Shown here in pieces: positions 46,775-55,165 of a stretch of DNA of 64,000 bases. Each line of letters starts with the position of its first letter. Within the stretch, counting starts at the first letter, position 1. The position numbers and the translations under genes were made by a program. This DNA comes from Streptomyces sp. f51 (lineage in GTDB: Bacteria; Actinomycetota; Actinomycetes; Streptomycetales; Streptomycetaceae): assembly GCF_037940415.1 (NCBI RefSeq), contig NZ_CP149798.1, positions 3,344,501-3,408,500 of the forward strand. The letters run 5' to 3'. Under the pieces are notes generated by a model. That model worked only from the letters and a program-made list of their open reading frames with translations, had not been told where the DNA came from and ran no database searches.

Positions 46775-47521
46775 TCAGCGCCGGCCCGGCATCGCACGCA
46801 GCACCCGCAGCACGGTCTCCAGCGACACCACGACGTGCTCGGCCCCGGCGTCCCGCAGCAGCTTCTCCTTGTCGGGGTTGCGCGCGTAGCCGAGGAACGG
46901 AACCCCGGCCCGTTCGGCCGCGTACAGGTCCGAGGGGGCATCGCCGATCATCAGCGCCTTCGACGGATCCGCCCGAAAAGCGTTCAGGGCCCGGTTGAGG
47001 CAGTTCGGGTCGGGCTTGAGGTGGCGCAGTTCCTGGGTGCGGCCGTAGATGTGGGGGGCGAAGCACGCGGCCAGGTCACGGCCCTCCAGGTAACGGGCGG
47101 CCGTGTGAGGCGAGTTGTTGGTCGTGATCGCCAGACGGGCGCCGACCGCCGTCCAGGTCCGTATCACCGCGTCCGCGTACTCGGTGGGCCAGGCCTTGTC
47201 CACGGCCTTGAGCTCCTGCTGGGTGAACCGCTCCTCCAGTTCGGCCACGAGGTCGCTGCGCGGGCGCCGCCGGTCGACCGCGTGCAGCACCACGAGGGGA
47301 TCGGGATGTTCACGCTCCTCCGGGGTCAACAGGCCGTGCATACCCTGCCGTTCGAGCCATTCGACCAGGTCCCTGGCCACTCTCTCGGCAGCGTGCCCCG
47401 CGTAGAGGCGGCACACCGGCCCGTCGAAGTCGAAGAGCACGAAGCGCGCCCGGGTGATCGTGTCCCGCAGGTTCTGCGTCCGTGCCGCCACCGCGTCGGT
47501 CTGCGTCCCATCAGAAGTCAC
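46775..47521 (-). CDS. devB: HAD-family phosphatase DevB-like
   Basis: 248 residues from GTG 47521, overlapping the upstream GntR stop by four bases (GTGA). HAD motifs: FVLFDFDGPVCRLY, LAITTNNSPHTA, LKPDPNCLNRAL and ALMIGDAPSDLYAA. In S. coelicolor the GntR regulator DevA forms an operon with devB, a putative hydrolase also needed for aerial growth; this pair has the same layout and family. The symbol rests on that match, not on a search. A 189-bp gap follows before the kinase gene. Confidence 0.75.
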   Translation of the reverse strand: MTSDGTQTDAVAARTQNLRDTITRARFVLFDFDGPVCRLYAGHAAERVARDLVEWLERQGMHGLLTPEEREHPDPLVVLHAVDRRRPRSDLVAELEERFTQQELKAVDKAWPTEYADAVIRTWTAVGARLAITTNNSPHTAARYLEGRDLAACFAPHIYGRTQELRHLKPDPNCLNRALNAFRADPSKALMIGDAPSDLYAAERAGVPFLGYARNPDKEKLLRDAGAEHVVVSLETVLRVLRAMPGRR

Positions 47522-48384
47522 GGGGAAAGTCTCAGGTCCGTGGTGATGGTTTCCCAGAGGGCGTCGAACCACGTCTGGGACTCTTCCACGAACGCGGTGT
47601 CCCGTCCGCCGGCCCTCTTCTCGAAGGAGAAGAGGAGAGACGCGGAGCCGAGGGCGTCGTACATGTCCAGCACTCCGTCCTCCTGGGTCGACTCCTCCCG
47701 CCTCATGATCGTGTAGTACGCCATCAGTGCCTCCGACTCGTTGAGCAGGTACAGCTTCACCGGCGGGGTGAAGGGCAGCGCCCTGAAGGCGACATGGACC
47801 TCGACACCGTGGGTCTTGCTCAGGGACTGGAGGTTGTGGCGCAGGACATGGCCCTGGGCGTTGCGCTGCTCCAGCCAACGTCTGTGGACGGGGTCGTCGT
47901 CGCCGCCGTGGCCATCGACGGAGATGGGGAACGCCAGGTTGATCTTCCGGCTGGGCAGGAGGATCCGGACGTCGACGCGCTCCGGGCGGAGCCTGCCGTC
48001 GTGGATCTGGCGGAGCGGCTCGCCCAGTGCCAGCGTCAGCGTCTCCGCGGTGAGACACACCGCGTCGATCCGCACATGGGGGACGGAGAACGTCTCGGCG
48101 AGACGGGGGGCGAGGCCCACCATGGTCGGCTGCGGCCCGTTCCGGGTGGGGGTGACCTCAGCGATCCGCGGCGGACTGCCCTTGCTGACATTGCTGAGCA
48201 GGCCGTCTTCCTGGAGTTCACGCAGGGCGAGGCGGACCGTGCCGCGTTCGACGCCGAACTCGTCGGCCAGTTCCGCCTGGGTGGGCAGACGGTCGCCGGC
48301 CTTCAGCTCGCCGGTCCGGATGCGGTCCCGCAGGACATCGGCGATCTCCTGGGGCGAAAGCCTTCTACTGCTGTCACTCACCAC
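47518..48384 (-). CDS. devA: GntR-family developmental regulator DevA-like
   Basis: 288 residues from GTG 48384, placed 6 nt after AGGAG. The winged helix spans residues ~8-76 (IADVLRDRIRTGELKAGDRLP, AELADEFGVERGTVRLALRE). The effector domain (~95-285) resembles neither the UTRA nor the FCD type: VRIDAVCLTAETLTLALGEP, DVRILLPSRKINLAFP, HVAFRALPFTPPVKLYLLNE, WFDALWETIT. This matches the DevA subfamily, which in S. coelicolor represses its own promoter and is required for aerial hyphae and correct spore septation. The downstream HAD gene is coupled by GTGA overlap. Confidence 0.75.
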   Translation of the reverse strand: MVSDSSRRLSPQEIADVLRDRIRTGELKAGDRLPTQAELADEFGVERGTVRLALRELQEDGLLSNVSKGSPPRIAEVTPTRNGPQPTMVGLAPRLAETFSVPHVRIDAVCLTAETLTLALGEPLRQIHDGRLRPERVDVRILLPSRKINLAFPISVDGHGGDDDPVHRRWLEQRNAQGHVLRHNLQSLSKTHGVEVHVAFRALPFTPPVKLYLLNESEALMAYYTIMRREESTQEDGVLDMYDALGSASLLFSFEKRAGGRDTAFVEESQTWFDALWETITTDLRLSP

Positions 48385-48452
48385 AACGTTCTCCTGAGTC
48401 ACGACCAAACGGTATAACTCTCCCCCATCTTTGGGGAGTTACTCGAAAGTTG

Positions 48453-48504
48453 TTTATAGACACTTACCAAGTGGGGACAACCTAGCCAGAGTTGGTTGCC
48501 AACT
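48453..48504. promoter_or_regulatory. devA promoter and operators, shared with the divergent small gene
   Basis: On the minus strand TTGTCC (48480-48475) and TATAAA (48458-48453) are 16 bp apart. The spacer holds the palindrome CACTT-ACC-AAGTG (48461-48473). A second palindrome, AGTTGG-TTG-CCAACT, lies at 48490-48504 toward the divergent gene. DevA binding to its own promoter is known in S. coelicolor; assigning it to these sites is inference. Confidence 0.6.
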
Positions 48505-48596
48505 TGGCCAAGATGGCGGAAGTTTTGCCTCCCCTCTCCCGCCCATGGCGCCGATCTCCCCGCACAGGTCACCGAAGAGATGCAGGAGGAACCACC

Positions 48597-48791
48597 ATGC
48601 CCGCCATCACCCTCCTCTCCGCCGTCTTCGTCGTCGGCTGCGAGCAGCTCGTTCGATGGCAGTACGGACCGACGGGCATCGTCGGACTACTGCTGCTCGC
48701 CGTCGGGATCAAGGCGAAGAACCCCACGTGCAGCTCCATCGGGGCCTGCGTCCTGGCCCTGCTGGTCGCGGGTCCGGCCATCAGTTCGTGA
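48597..48791 (+). CDS. Small membrane protein 1 divergent from devA
   Basis: 64 residues from ATG 48597 (GCAGGAGGAACC upstream). Two or three short hydrophobic helices surround conserved polar positions. It shares with the 61-residue protein at 49871: MP start, G-x-EQ, W-x-YGP-x-GI, L-x-VG-x-KA-x-N and S-x-IGA. It carries three Cys (VVGCEQ, NPTCSSIGAC) absent from the paralogue. Its last 11 bp overlap the 3' end of the convergent GntR gene. It is probably controlled by the GntR protein through the intergenic palindromes. Function unknown. Confidence 0.75.
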   Translation: MPAITLLSAVFVVGCEQLVRWQYGPTGIVGLLLLAVGIKAKNPTCSSIGACVLALLVAGPAISS

Positions 48792-49683
48792 TCAGCAGTT
48801 CCGAACTGATCGTCTCCCAGAGCGCGTCGAACCAGAGGTGGGACTGTTCCACGAACGTGGTGTCCCGCGGTCCCACCCCCTGGCCGAAGGGGAACAGCAT
48901 CGACTGCGTGCCCTGGGCGTCGTACATCTCCAGGTACTCGTGGTCGATCTCCTCGCCCCGCCGCGCGAGCGTGTAGTACGCGAAGAGCGCCTCGGCCTCG
49001 TTGAGCAGGTACAGCTTCACGGGCGGGGTGAAGGGCAGCGCGCGGAAGGAGACCCGCACGTCGATGCCGTGCGTGGTCCGCAGCGCCAGCAGATTGTGCC
49101 GCAGCACCCGCATCTGGGCGTTGCGCTGGGCCAGCCAGCGAAGCCGCGGGCGGTCGTCCGCCAGGCCGTCGACCGACGCGGGAAAGGCGAGGTCGATGTC
49201 CCGGCTGGGAAGCATCACCCGGACGTCGACCTTGGCCGGTTTCATGCGTCCCGCGTGGATCTCGCGCAACGGCTCGCCCATGGCGAGGGTGAGCGACACC
49301 GCGGTCAGACACAGCGCGTCGATCTCCACGTGCGGGACCTCGAAGGCCGCCGTGATCCGCGGGGCGAGCGCCACCATCGTGGACTGCGGCTGGGCCTGCG
49401 GCCCGGTCAGCGCCCTCTCGGGATGGTCCGCGACCGTCGCCGGACTCCCCTTGGACACGTTGGCCAGCAGGTGCTCGGACTGGAGGATGCGCAACGCCTG
49501 GCGCACCGCGCCGCGTTCGACGCCGAACTCGCCGGCCAGTTCGGCCTGGGTCGGCATGCGCTGGCCGGCCCGCAGCTGGCCGGACCTGATCCGGCTGCGC
49601 AGTTCGTCGGCCACCTCTCGGTGTGACCTCGGCGGCCGTGGTGACCTGTTCCGCCCGTTGACGACGGCATGTTCCGGGTCCAT
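48781..49683 (-). CDS. GntR-family regulator, DevA paralogue (DevE-like)
   Basis: 300 residues from ATG 49683. The winged helix is at ~20-88 (VADELRSRIRSGQLRAGQRMP, AELAGEFGVERGAVRQALRI). The effector domain parallels DevA: VEIDALCLTAVSLTLAMGEP, DVRVMLPSRDIDLAFP, VSFRALPFTPPVKLYLLNEA, WFDALWETIS. Duplicated devA-like genes in Streptomyces (devA and devE) are known to have distinct developmental roles; this is most likely the devE counterpart. Unlike devA, no HAD gene is coupled behind it: its 3' end overlaps the small membrane gene instead. Confidence 0.8.
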   Translation of the reverse strand: MDPEHAVVNGRNRSPRPPRSHREVADELRSRIRSGQLRAGQRMPTQAELAGEFGVERGAVRQALRILQSEHLLANVSKGSPATVADHPERALTGPQAQPQSTMVALAPRITAAFEVPHVEIDALCLTAVSLTLAMGEPLREIHAGRMKPAKVDVRVMLPSRDIDLAFPASVDGLADDRPRLRWLAQRNAQMRVLRHNLLALRTTHGIDVRVSFRALPFTPPVKLYLLNEAEALFAYYTLARRGEEIDHEYLEMYDAQGTQSMLFPFGQGVGPRDTTFVEQSHLWFDALWETISSELLITN

Positions 49684-49768
49684 GACCAAGACCCTACAAC
49701 TTCCGGCCATCTTAAGGCAGTTACTTGATAGATGGTTATGAGTCGTTCCAACAACGCTACAGGAAGGG

Positions 49769-49787
49769 TAAGTTGGTAACCAACTTA
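49769..49787. promoter_or_regulatory. Palindromic operator between the second GntR gene and small gene
   Basis: TAAGTTGG-TAA-CCAACTTA, perfect 8-bp arms. Its core (AGTTGG-N3-CCAACT) is identical to that of the site at 48490-48504. The following bases are also conserved between the two loci (CAASATGGCRGA). Confidence 0.75.
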
Positions 49788-49870
49788 AGCAACATGGCAG
49801 ATATTGCAGATGGTTGGCGCCCAAGCATCGTCGCGGGGGTCCGCCTCCCCGTCCCCGAGGAGGGACCGTC

Positions 49871-50056
49871 ATGCCGCTCGTCGCCCTCGCCGTCGCCGCC
49901 CTTGCCATCGGATTCGAGCAAGTCATCCAGTGGGAGTACGGGCCGATGGGCATCATCGCGTTCGTCGCGCTGTCCGTCGGGCTCAAGGCCCGGAACACCA
50001 CCGTCAGCGGCATCGGGGCCGTGATCCTCGTGATGCTGCTCGCCCAGTCCGGCTGA
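49871..50056 (+). CDS. Small membrane protein 2 divergent from the second GntR gene
   Basis: 61 residues from ATG 49871 (GAGGAGGGA upstream). It is a paralogue of the protein at 48597, with the shared positions GFEQVIQWEYGPMGI, VGLKARN and SGIGAV. Hydrophobic segments (LVALAVAALAIGFEQV, IIAFVALSVGL, AVILVMLLAQ) predict two or three membrane passes. The gene-regulator-operator arrangement repeats that of the first copy, so the whole module was duplicated. Function unknown. Its stop region is duplicated 30 bp downstream. Confidence 0.75.
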   Translation: MPLVALAVAALAIGFEQVIQWEYGPMGIIAFVALSVGLKARNTTVSGIGAVILVMLLAQSG

Positions 50057-50086
50057 GCTGACGCCGTCGTCCGCCAGTCCGGCTGA
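50044..50086 (+). repeat. Duplicated stop-codon region of small membrane protein 2
   Basis: CCAGTCCGGCTGA occurs at 50044-50056 (ending in the stop codon) and again at 50074-50086, a 30-bp offset. Confidence 0.7.
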
Positions 50087-50255
50087 CCGCGCTCCCTTCC
50101 GGAGGGGAGCCGGGAGCACGGTCAGTCCGCACCACCGCGTCACCCCGTACCACCACAACCGAATCGCTACGGATCGTCGGTCGCGGCACTCACGGCGACC
50201 GCAGGAGTCGTCACCCGCCCGCACGGAAGGAGACCCGCCCGCAGACAGCCACGGT

Positions 50256-51545
50256 TCAGAAGACGTCCGGGCACCACGGTCGCCTGGACGTCCGCAGCAG
50301 GGCGTCGGCCAGACGGGCGGCGCCCTCCCGCCGTTCCCGGACCCGGCCGAGCGCCGCCAGCCTGACCGCGGACTCGTCCCCGAGCCACAGGGTCGACAGA
50401 TCGGCGACGGAGAGCGACAGGTCCGCAGCCTCCGCGGTCGCGACGCAGGCCGCCGTGCCGTCCGCGGCGGCCGTGAGGCGGTAGCGGCCGCCGTCGGGAC
50501 CGCTCCCGTCCGCCACGTCCAGGACGAGCGTCCCCTCGGCCCCGTACGTGCGCGCCTCCAGGGCCCGGACGACGTCCAGGATCCGTACCCAGAGCCAGTC
50601 CGTGTGGCGGGTGACGCGGGCTGCGCGCGGGTCCGGCAGGAACTGGGGCAGCAGGTCGTCGGGGGCACGGCGGCCGGTCCTGACCCGGGTGATCCAGTCG
50701 ATCGAGCAGAGGTAGTTCCACAGGGCGCGCTCGGCCGCAGGCGTCACCGCGAGCAGCCAGTTCACCTCGGCCGTGTTGGCGGGCTGGTTGGAGTCGCCCC
50801 AGCTGTCGTCCGCCGTGTAGGAGACCAGGCCCTCGATCTCGCCCGACGCCGAGCGGTACGACGCGTAGAACGGTTCCTTCCAGGTGCCGCCGAACCGCAG
50901 CACGCCGGTGTTGACCTGCCACCACCGGTCGTTGCGGTCGATCGCGCCCGGCCGGGCGCGCCGGAACCGCTCGTGCAGTTCGGGGCCCGACTTGCGTACG
51001 TCCTCGGCGTCCAGGAGGTCGATCCGGCCGCCGTCGGCCGGACCCGCCCAGCGGGGGTCGAGGCCGGTGCGCGGTACGTCGACGGTCCACTCGGTGGAGG
51101 TGGTGGCGGGGCCGAAGCCGTAACGGCCGTAGATCGGGTACTCGGCGGCGATGAGCGTCGCGGCGACGTCGCCGCGCTGCCTCGCCGCCGCCAGGTCGGC
51201 CTTCATCATGCGGGTGAGCAGGCCCCGGCGGCGGTGCGTGGGCGAGACGGTCACGTTCGAGATCGCGTCCGCCGGGACGGCCGCCCCGCCGACCGCGGTG
51301 AGCTCCTGCGGGAACGACCTGAACGTCGCCACACAGCGGGAACCGTCGAAAGCGCCCAGGGTTCTCGACAGGATGACCCCGGAGGCCCTGTTCACCTGCT
51401 CCTCGTCCGAGACGACCGGCGGCTGGAGGAACCCCGTCTTCACGGCACGCAGCCAGTCGGGCAGTTCCCGGGCGGTGATCGGCCGTACGTCGATCGTGTC
51501 GCCGGCGTTCGGGTCAAGGGCGTCGCTGGCACCGTGCGAGGTCAT
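50256..51545 (-). CDS. Eis-like GNAT N-acetyltransferase
   Basis: 429 residues from ATG 51545. The first GNAT domain has the acetyl-CoA loop [19 protein letters not shown] and the Tyr-rich segment [14 protein letters not shown] that provides the general acid in Eis. A second GNAT-like domain and a C-terminal SCP2-like domain ([39 protein letters not shown]) follow. The chain ends in Phe (CPDVF), as in mycobacterial Eis, where the terminal carboxylate helps catalysis. Eis proteins acetylate amines on aminoglycosides and other substrates. Confidence 0.88.
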   Translation of the reverse strand: MTSHGASDALDPNAGDTIDVRPITARELPDWLRAVKTGFLQPPVVSDEEQVNRASGVILSRTLGAFDGSRCVATFRSFPQELTAVGGAAVPADAISNVTVSPTHRRRGLLTRMMKADLAAARQRGDVAATLIAAEYPIYGRYGFGPATTSTEWTVDVPRTGLDPRWAGPADGGRIDLLDAEDVRKSGPELHERFRRARPGAIDRNDRWWQVNTGVLRFGGTWKEPFYASYRSASGEIEGLVSYTADDSWGDSNQPANTAEVNWLLAVTPAAERALWNYLCSIDWITRVRTGRRAPDDLLPQFLPDPRAARVTRHTDWLWVRILDVVRALEARTYGAEGTLVLDVADGSGPDGGRYRLTAAADGTAACVATAEAADLSLSVADLSTLWLGDESAVRLAALGRVRERREGAARLADALLRTSRRPWCPDVF

Positions 51546-51714
51546 GGGGCCCACGCTAGGCCGCCCCCGGCCGAGGTGTCGCGGGATTTTCCCCGGGGCC
51601 CACGACCCGGGGAGACCCCACTCCCGTACTCCGAGCGGGCCCCGGTCACGAAGCCGCGGCACGCCCCGGATCCCCGGATCGGAACACCTCCCCCATCTCG
51701 CCCGCTCCCCGGAA

Positions 51715-52731
51715 TCAGAAGGCCGCCCGGATCTCGCCCACCTCTCGGGCGCCGCCCAGCAGCGGTGCGCTGCCGATGCGGGTGACCACCGGGGCGTCCA
51801 CGCCGAGCAAGGTGAGGGCCCGGGCCAGGACGGGGCCCAGCGCGCGGCTCCCGCCGTCGTCGATCTTGAAGGCGAGGGCGCGGCCGTCGGGCAGGGCGAC
51901 CGCCTGGACGGCCTCGGCGCCCATCTTCGACAGGACACCCGGGACCTCGCGCATCAGCCAGGTGTCGGGGCGCCGGGTGCCGGCCACGTACTCGGGGTGG
52001 GCGCGCATGGCGTCCGCCACCCGGCGTTCGGCGGAGCCCGGGGCCGCGAGGACGAAGGAGCGGAAGGCGCGGGCGAGACCCGTGAGGGTGATGGCCATCA
52101 GCGGCGCCCCGCAGCCGTCCGTGCCGACAGCCGCGACGGGCTCCCCGGCGGCCTCCTCGACCACGGAGTGGATCAGCTGCTGGAGCGGGTGCCCGGGGTC
52201 GAGGTAGGACTCGGTGGGCCAGCCGCGCTGCGCGCACACCGCCAGCATCGCCGTGTGCTTGCCGGAGCAGTTCATGGTGACCCGGTCGCGGACGGCACCG
52301 GAGGCGAGGTAGGTCTCGGCCTCCACGGGGTCCAGCGGCAGGTCCGGCGGGCACTGGAGCTGCCCGGCATCCAGCCCGTGCTCGACGAGCATCTTCTGGA
52401 CCAGATCGCGGTGGAAGATCTCACCGGAGTGGCTCGCGGCCGCGAGCGCGAGACGCTCCCCGGTCAGGTCCAGGCCCGCGCGCAGGACGCCCGCCGCCTG
52501 CATGGGCTTGTTCGAGGAGCGGGGGAAGACCGGTGCCGTCACCTCGCCGAGCGCCAGCTCGACGCCGCCGTCGGCGGCCAGCACCACCAGGCTGCCGCGG
52601 TGGTGGCCCTCGACGAACCCGGAGCGTACGACCTCGGCGAGCACCGGGAGCGCGGCGGGAGCGGCGCCGGGTGTACCCGGTGCGCCGGCGGATATGGACG
52701 GGCCTTCGGGCGTGCGGGGAGCTGCGGACAT
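51715..52731 (-). CDS. L-asparaginase II family protein
   Basis: 338 residues from ATG 52731 (GGAAGG upstream). It belongs to the Rhizobium-type (class 3) asparaginase family: [20 protein letters not shown], the SxxK segment [29 protein letters not shown] and [13 protein letters not shown]. The two Ser-Lys tandems and Cys residues of the family's active site are present. It hydrolyses asparagine to aspartate and ammonia. It follows rsiG on the same strand after ~145 bp. Confidence 0.88.
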   Translation of the reverse strand: MSAAPRTPEGPSISAGAPGTPGAAPAALPVLAEVVRSGFVEGHHRGSLVVLAADGGVELALGEVTAPVFPRSSNKPMQAAGVLRAGLDLTGERLALAAASHSGEIFHRDLVQKMLVEHGLDAGQLQCPPDLPLDPVEAETYLASGAVRDRVTMNCSGKHTAMLAVCAQRGWPTESYLDPGHPLQQLIHSVVEEAAGEPVAAVGTDGCGAPLMAITLTGLARAFRSFVLAAPGSAERRVADAMRAHPEYVAGTRRPDTWLMREVPGVLSKMGAEAVQAVALPDGRALAFKIDDGGSRALGPVLARALTLLGVDAPVVTRIGSAPLLGGAREVGEIRAAF

Positions 52732-52876
52732 CGGCGGTGGCCTTCCGGAACGGGGACCCGCTCGGAAGGCGGCGGCCGGGGCGTGGCCCGGACCGCGCCC
52801 CCGCCTGCGCGGAGCGGAAACGCGCCTCCTGGAACCCGGCGCGCCCCTCGGCCCCGGGATCGCCGGGGCCGCCACG

Positions 52877-53533
52877 TCACATGAGCAGGTCGTCTACTTG
52901 TGCTTCCCCTTCACGGTACCTGCGGGCGATCTCGGCGCTGCAATCGTCGGCCGTGCGCTGGAGCCGCTGACGCCGCCGGGAGACCTGCTGCTCGTAGCGG
53001 ACGAGACGGCCGAGCCCCGCGCCCAGCTCCTCGTCCGTCCGGGCGTTCAGGTCCGACAGCTCCACCTCGGCGAGCATGTCGGCGGCCAGCGCGCGGTACT
53101 CCTCGCCGTGCGGGGTGCCCACGGTCACGTGGCGGGCCGAGGAGCGGTACCGGGCCGGCGCGTCCGTCAGGATCTCCGAGAGCCGCTCGACGACGGAGGG
53201 CTTCCCCTGCTCCACGGGCGAGCGGTGTCCCGAGGCCGGGCCGGACAGCCGGCGCTCCCCGCGGCGCGCGAGCTCGGCGCGCAGGATGTCGATGCGTCCC
53301 TGGAGCAGCCGCCGCACATAGCTGAGGTCGGCCTCGTCCCGCTGGGCGTCCCGGCGCAGCGTCCGCAGCTCGGGCAGCCGGAGCACGGCGATGCCGGTCA
53401 GGGCCGGATCGGCCGCCAGCGGGCCGCTGTCGGTGCGCTGCACCGGCGGCCGGGCCGTCATCGCCTCCGCCGTCGCGTTCGTGCGGGTCAATGACACGGC
53501 CGCCGTCTGCTGCCCGGTCCTCGATGTGCTCAT
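52877..53533 (-). CDS. rsiG: RsiG, c-di-GMP-dependent anti-sigma factor for WhiG
   Basis: 218 residues. The protein is a helical antiparallel coiled coil with two copies of the c-di-GMP-binding signature E(x)3S(x)2R(x)3Q(x)3D: EADLSYVRRLLQGRID in the first helix and EQQVSRRRQRLQRTAD in the last. This doubled motif is specific to RsiG, which in Streptomyces binds c-di-GMP dimers and sequesters the sporulation sigma factor WhiG. The ~50-residue N-terminus is disordered. It places a developmental regulator about 2.8 kb from the devA/devE cluster. Confidence 0.93.
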   Translation of the reverse strand: MSTSRTGQQTAAVSLTRTNATAEAMTARPPVQRTDSGPLAADPALTGIAVLRLPELRTLRRDAQRDEADLSYVRRLLQGRIDILRAELARRGERRLSGPASGHRSPVEQGKPSVVERLSEILTDAPARYRSSARHVTVGTPHGEEYRALAADMLAEVELSDLNARTDEELGAGLGRLVRYEQQVSRRRQRLQRTADDCSAEIARRYREGEAQVDDLLM

Positions 53534-53727
53534 GTACCTCTACCGTCCCCTCGACCGGCGCGGTCCGCCCAACGGCCGGACCGCAACACCCCGCATGGTG
53601 CCACCCCAGATGGCCGCTATGTGACCGAGTGACCCGATCGGCCCCAGATGGCGGGTTGGTTACCCCGGAAAATCACGCGAAGGGCCCGCACGGCGCGACG
53701 CAGCCATGACACGGCATCATGGTCCGC

Positions 53728-54153
53728 ATGCGTGCGGTGGTGCAGAGAGTGGACGGCGCGAGCGTCGTCGTGGACGGCGAGACGGTCGGCGAGATCAGCG
53801 GCGAGGGCCTGTGTGTCCTGGTCGGGGTCACTCACGAGGACACCGAGGAGAAGGCGGCCCAACTCGCCCGCAAACTGTGGTCGGTCCGGATGCTGGCCGA
53901 CGAGCGGTCCTGCTCCGACATCGACGCGCCGCTGCTCGTCATCAGCCAGTTCACGCTGTACGGGGACGCCCGCAAGGGCCGCCGTCCCACCTGGAACGCG
54001 GCCGCTCCCGGCGATGTGGCCGAGCCCCTGGTCGACGAGGTGGTCGCCCAGCTCCGCGCTCTGGGCGCCACGGTCGCCACGGGCCGCTTCGGCGCCCAGA
54101 TGCGGGTCTCGCTGACGAACGACGGCCCGTTCACCGTCCTCCTGGAGATGTGA
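53728..54153 (+). CDS. dtd: D-aminoacyl-tRNA deacylase
   Basis: 141 residues from ATG 53728, giving the standard [13 protein letters not shown] start (an ATG three codons earlier is possible). Active-site motifs are [17 protein letters not shown] and the C-terminal [11 protein letters not shown]. It removes D-amino acids wrongly charged to tRNA. It is convergent with the YgfZ-like gene, with 3 bp between stops. Confidence 0.95.
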   Translation: MRAVVQRVDGASVVVDGETVGEISGEGLCVLVGVTHEDTEEKAAQLARKLWSVRMLADERSCSDIDAPLLVISQFTLYGDARKGRRPTWNAAAPGDVAEPLVDEVVAQLRALGATVATGRFGAQMRVSLTNDGPFTVLLEM

Positions 54154-54156
54154 GCC

Positions 54157-55128
54157 CTACGGCTCGACCACGACCTCCTGTGCCGCCGCCGTCGAGTCCG
54201 CCATCAGCGGGGCGTCCACCGGCACGTTGCGCTTCACGAGGGCCAGGGCGATCGGGCCGAGTTCGTGGTGGCGTACGGAGGTGGTGATGAAGCCGATCGC
54301 GCGGCCGTCGGGGGTCCCGTCCGCGACGCGCAGCTCGGTGCCGTGCGGGGGCAGGACGACCTCGCTGCCGTCGAGGTGGAGGAAGACCAGGCGGCGCGGG
54401 GGCTTGCCCAGGTTCTGGACGCGGGCGACGGTCTCCTGGCCGCGGTAGCAGCCCTTCTGGAGGTGGACGGCGGTGCCGATCCAGCCGAGCTCGTGCGGAA
54501 TCGTGCGGTGGTCGGTCTCGAAGCCGAGGCGGGGCCTGTGCTGCTCGACGCGCAGGGCCTCGTGGGCGAGGAGTCCAGCGGGCGGTCCGGCCTTCTCCGC
54601 GAAGGACTCCAGGTCCGCGCGGGGCAGGAAGAGATCACGGCCGTACGGGGTCTCGCGGACGACGACTCCCTCGGGGACCTCGGCGATCGAACCGGCCGGG
54701 AGCTCGACGACGGCGAAGTCGGCGGTGCGGTCGGCGACTTCGACCCGGTAGAAGAACTTCATCGACTCCAGGTAGGCGACCAGCGCCTCCTGGGTGTCGG
54801 GTTCCGTGTGCATCCACACCGTCGTGCCGTCGTCGACGAGATACAGCGCGTGCTCGATGTGGCCGTTCGCGGAGAGGATCAGCGCCTCGGTGGCCTGTCC
54901 GGCGGGGAGGTCGGTGACGTGCTGCGTGAGCAGCAGGTGCAGCCAGGCCAGCCGGTCGTCGCCGGTGACGGTGACGACACCGCGGTGCGAGAGGTCCACG
55001 AAGCCGACGCCGTCGGCGAGGACGCGCTGCTCACGGAACAGGTCGCCGTAGTGGCCGGCGACGCCTTCGTCCACGCCTTCGGCGGGTACGGCGCCCGGCA
55101 GGGACAGGAGGGGGCTCTTCATGGACAT
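54157..55128 (-). CDS. YgfZ/GcvT-type folate-binding protein
   Basis: 323 residues (start at ATG 55128 or 55122). The family signature K-G-C-Y-x-G-Q-E is seen in LQKGCYRGQETVARV. The GcvT-like folate domain includes GDDRLAWLHLLLTQHVTDLP and ANGHIEHALYLVDDG. YgfZ proteins use tetrahydrofolate to help repair or assemble iron-sulfur clusters. It is downstream of nur on the same strand. Confidence 0.9.
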   Translation of the reverse strand: MSMKSPLLSLPGAVPAEGVDEGVAGHYGDLFREQRVLADGVGFVDLSHRGVVTVTGDDRLAWLHLLLTQHVTDLPAGQATEALILSANGHIEHALYLVDDGTTVWMHTEPDTQEALVAYLESMKFFYRVEVADRTADFAVVELPAGSIAEVPEGVVVRETPYGRDLFLPRADLESFAEKAGPPAGLLAHEALRVEQHRPRLGFETDHRTIPHELGWIGTAVHLQKGCYRGQETVARVQNLGKPPRRLVFLHLDGSEVVLPPHGTELRVADGTPDGRAIGFITTSVRHHELGPIALALVKRNVPVDAPLMADSTAAAQEVVVEP

Positions 55129-55165
55129 ACACAGTACGACCGCGCGGTCGCAGATTTTATTTCTG

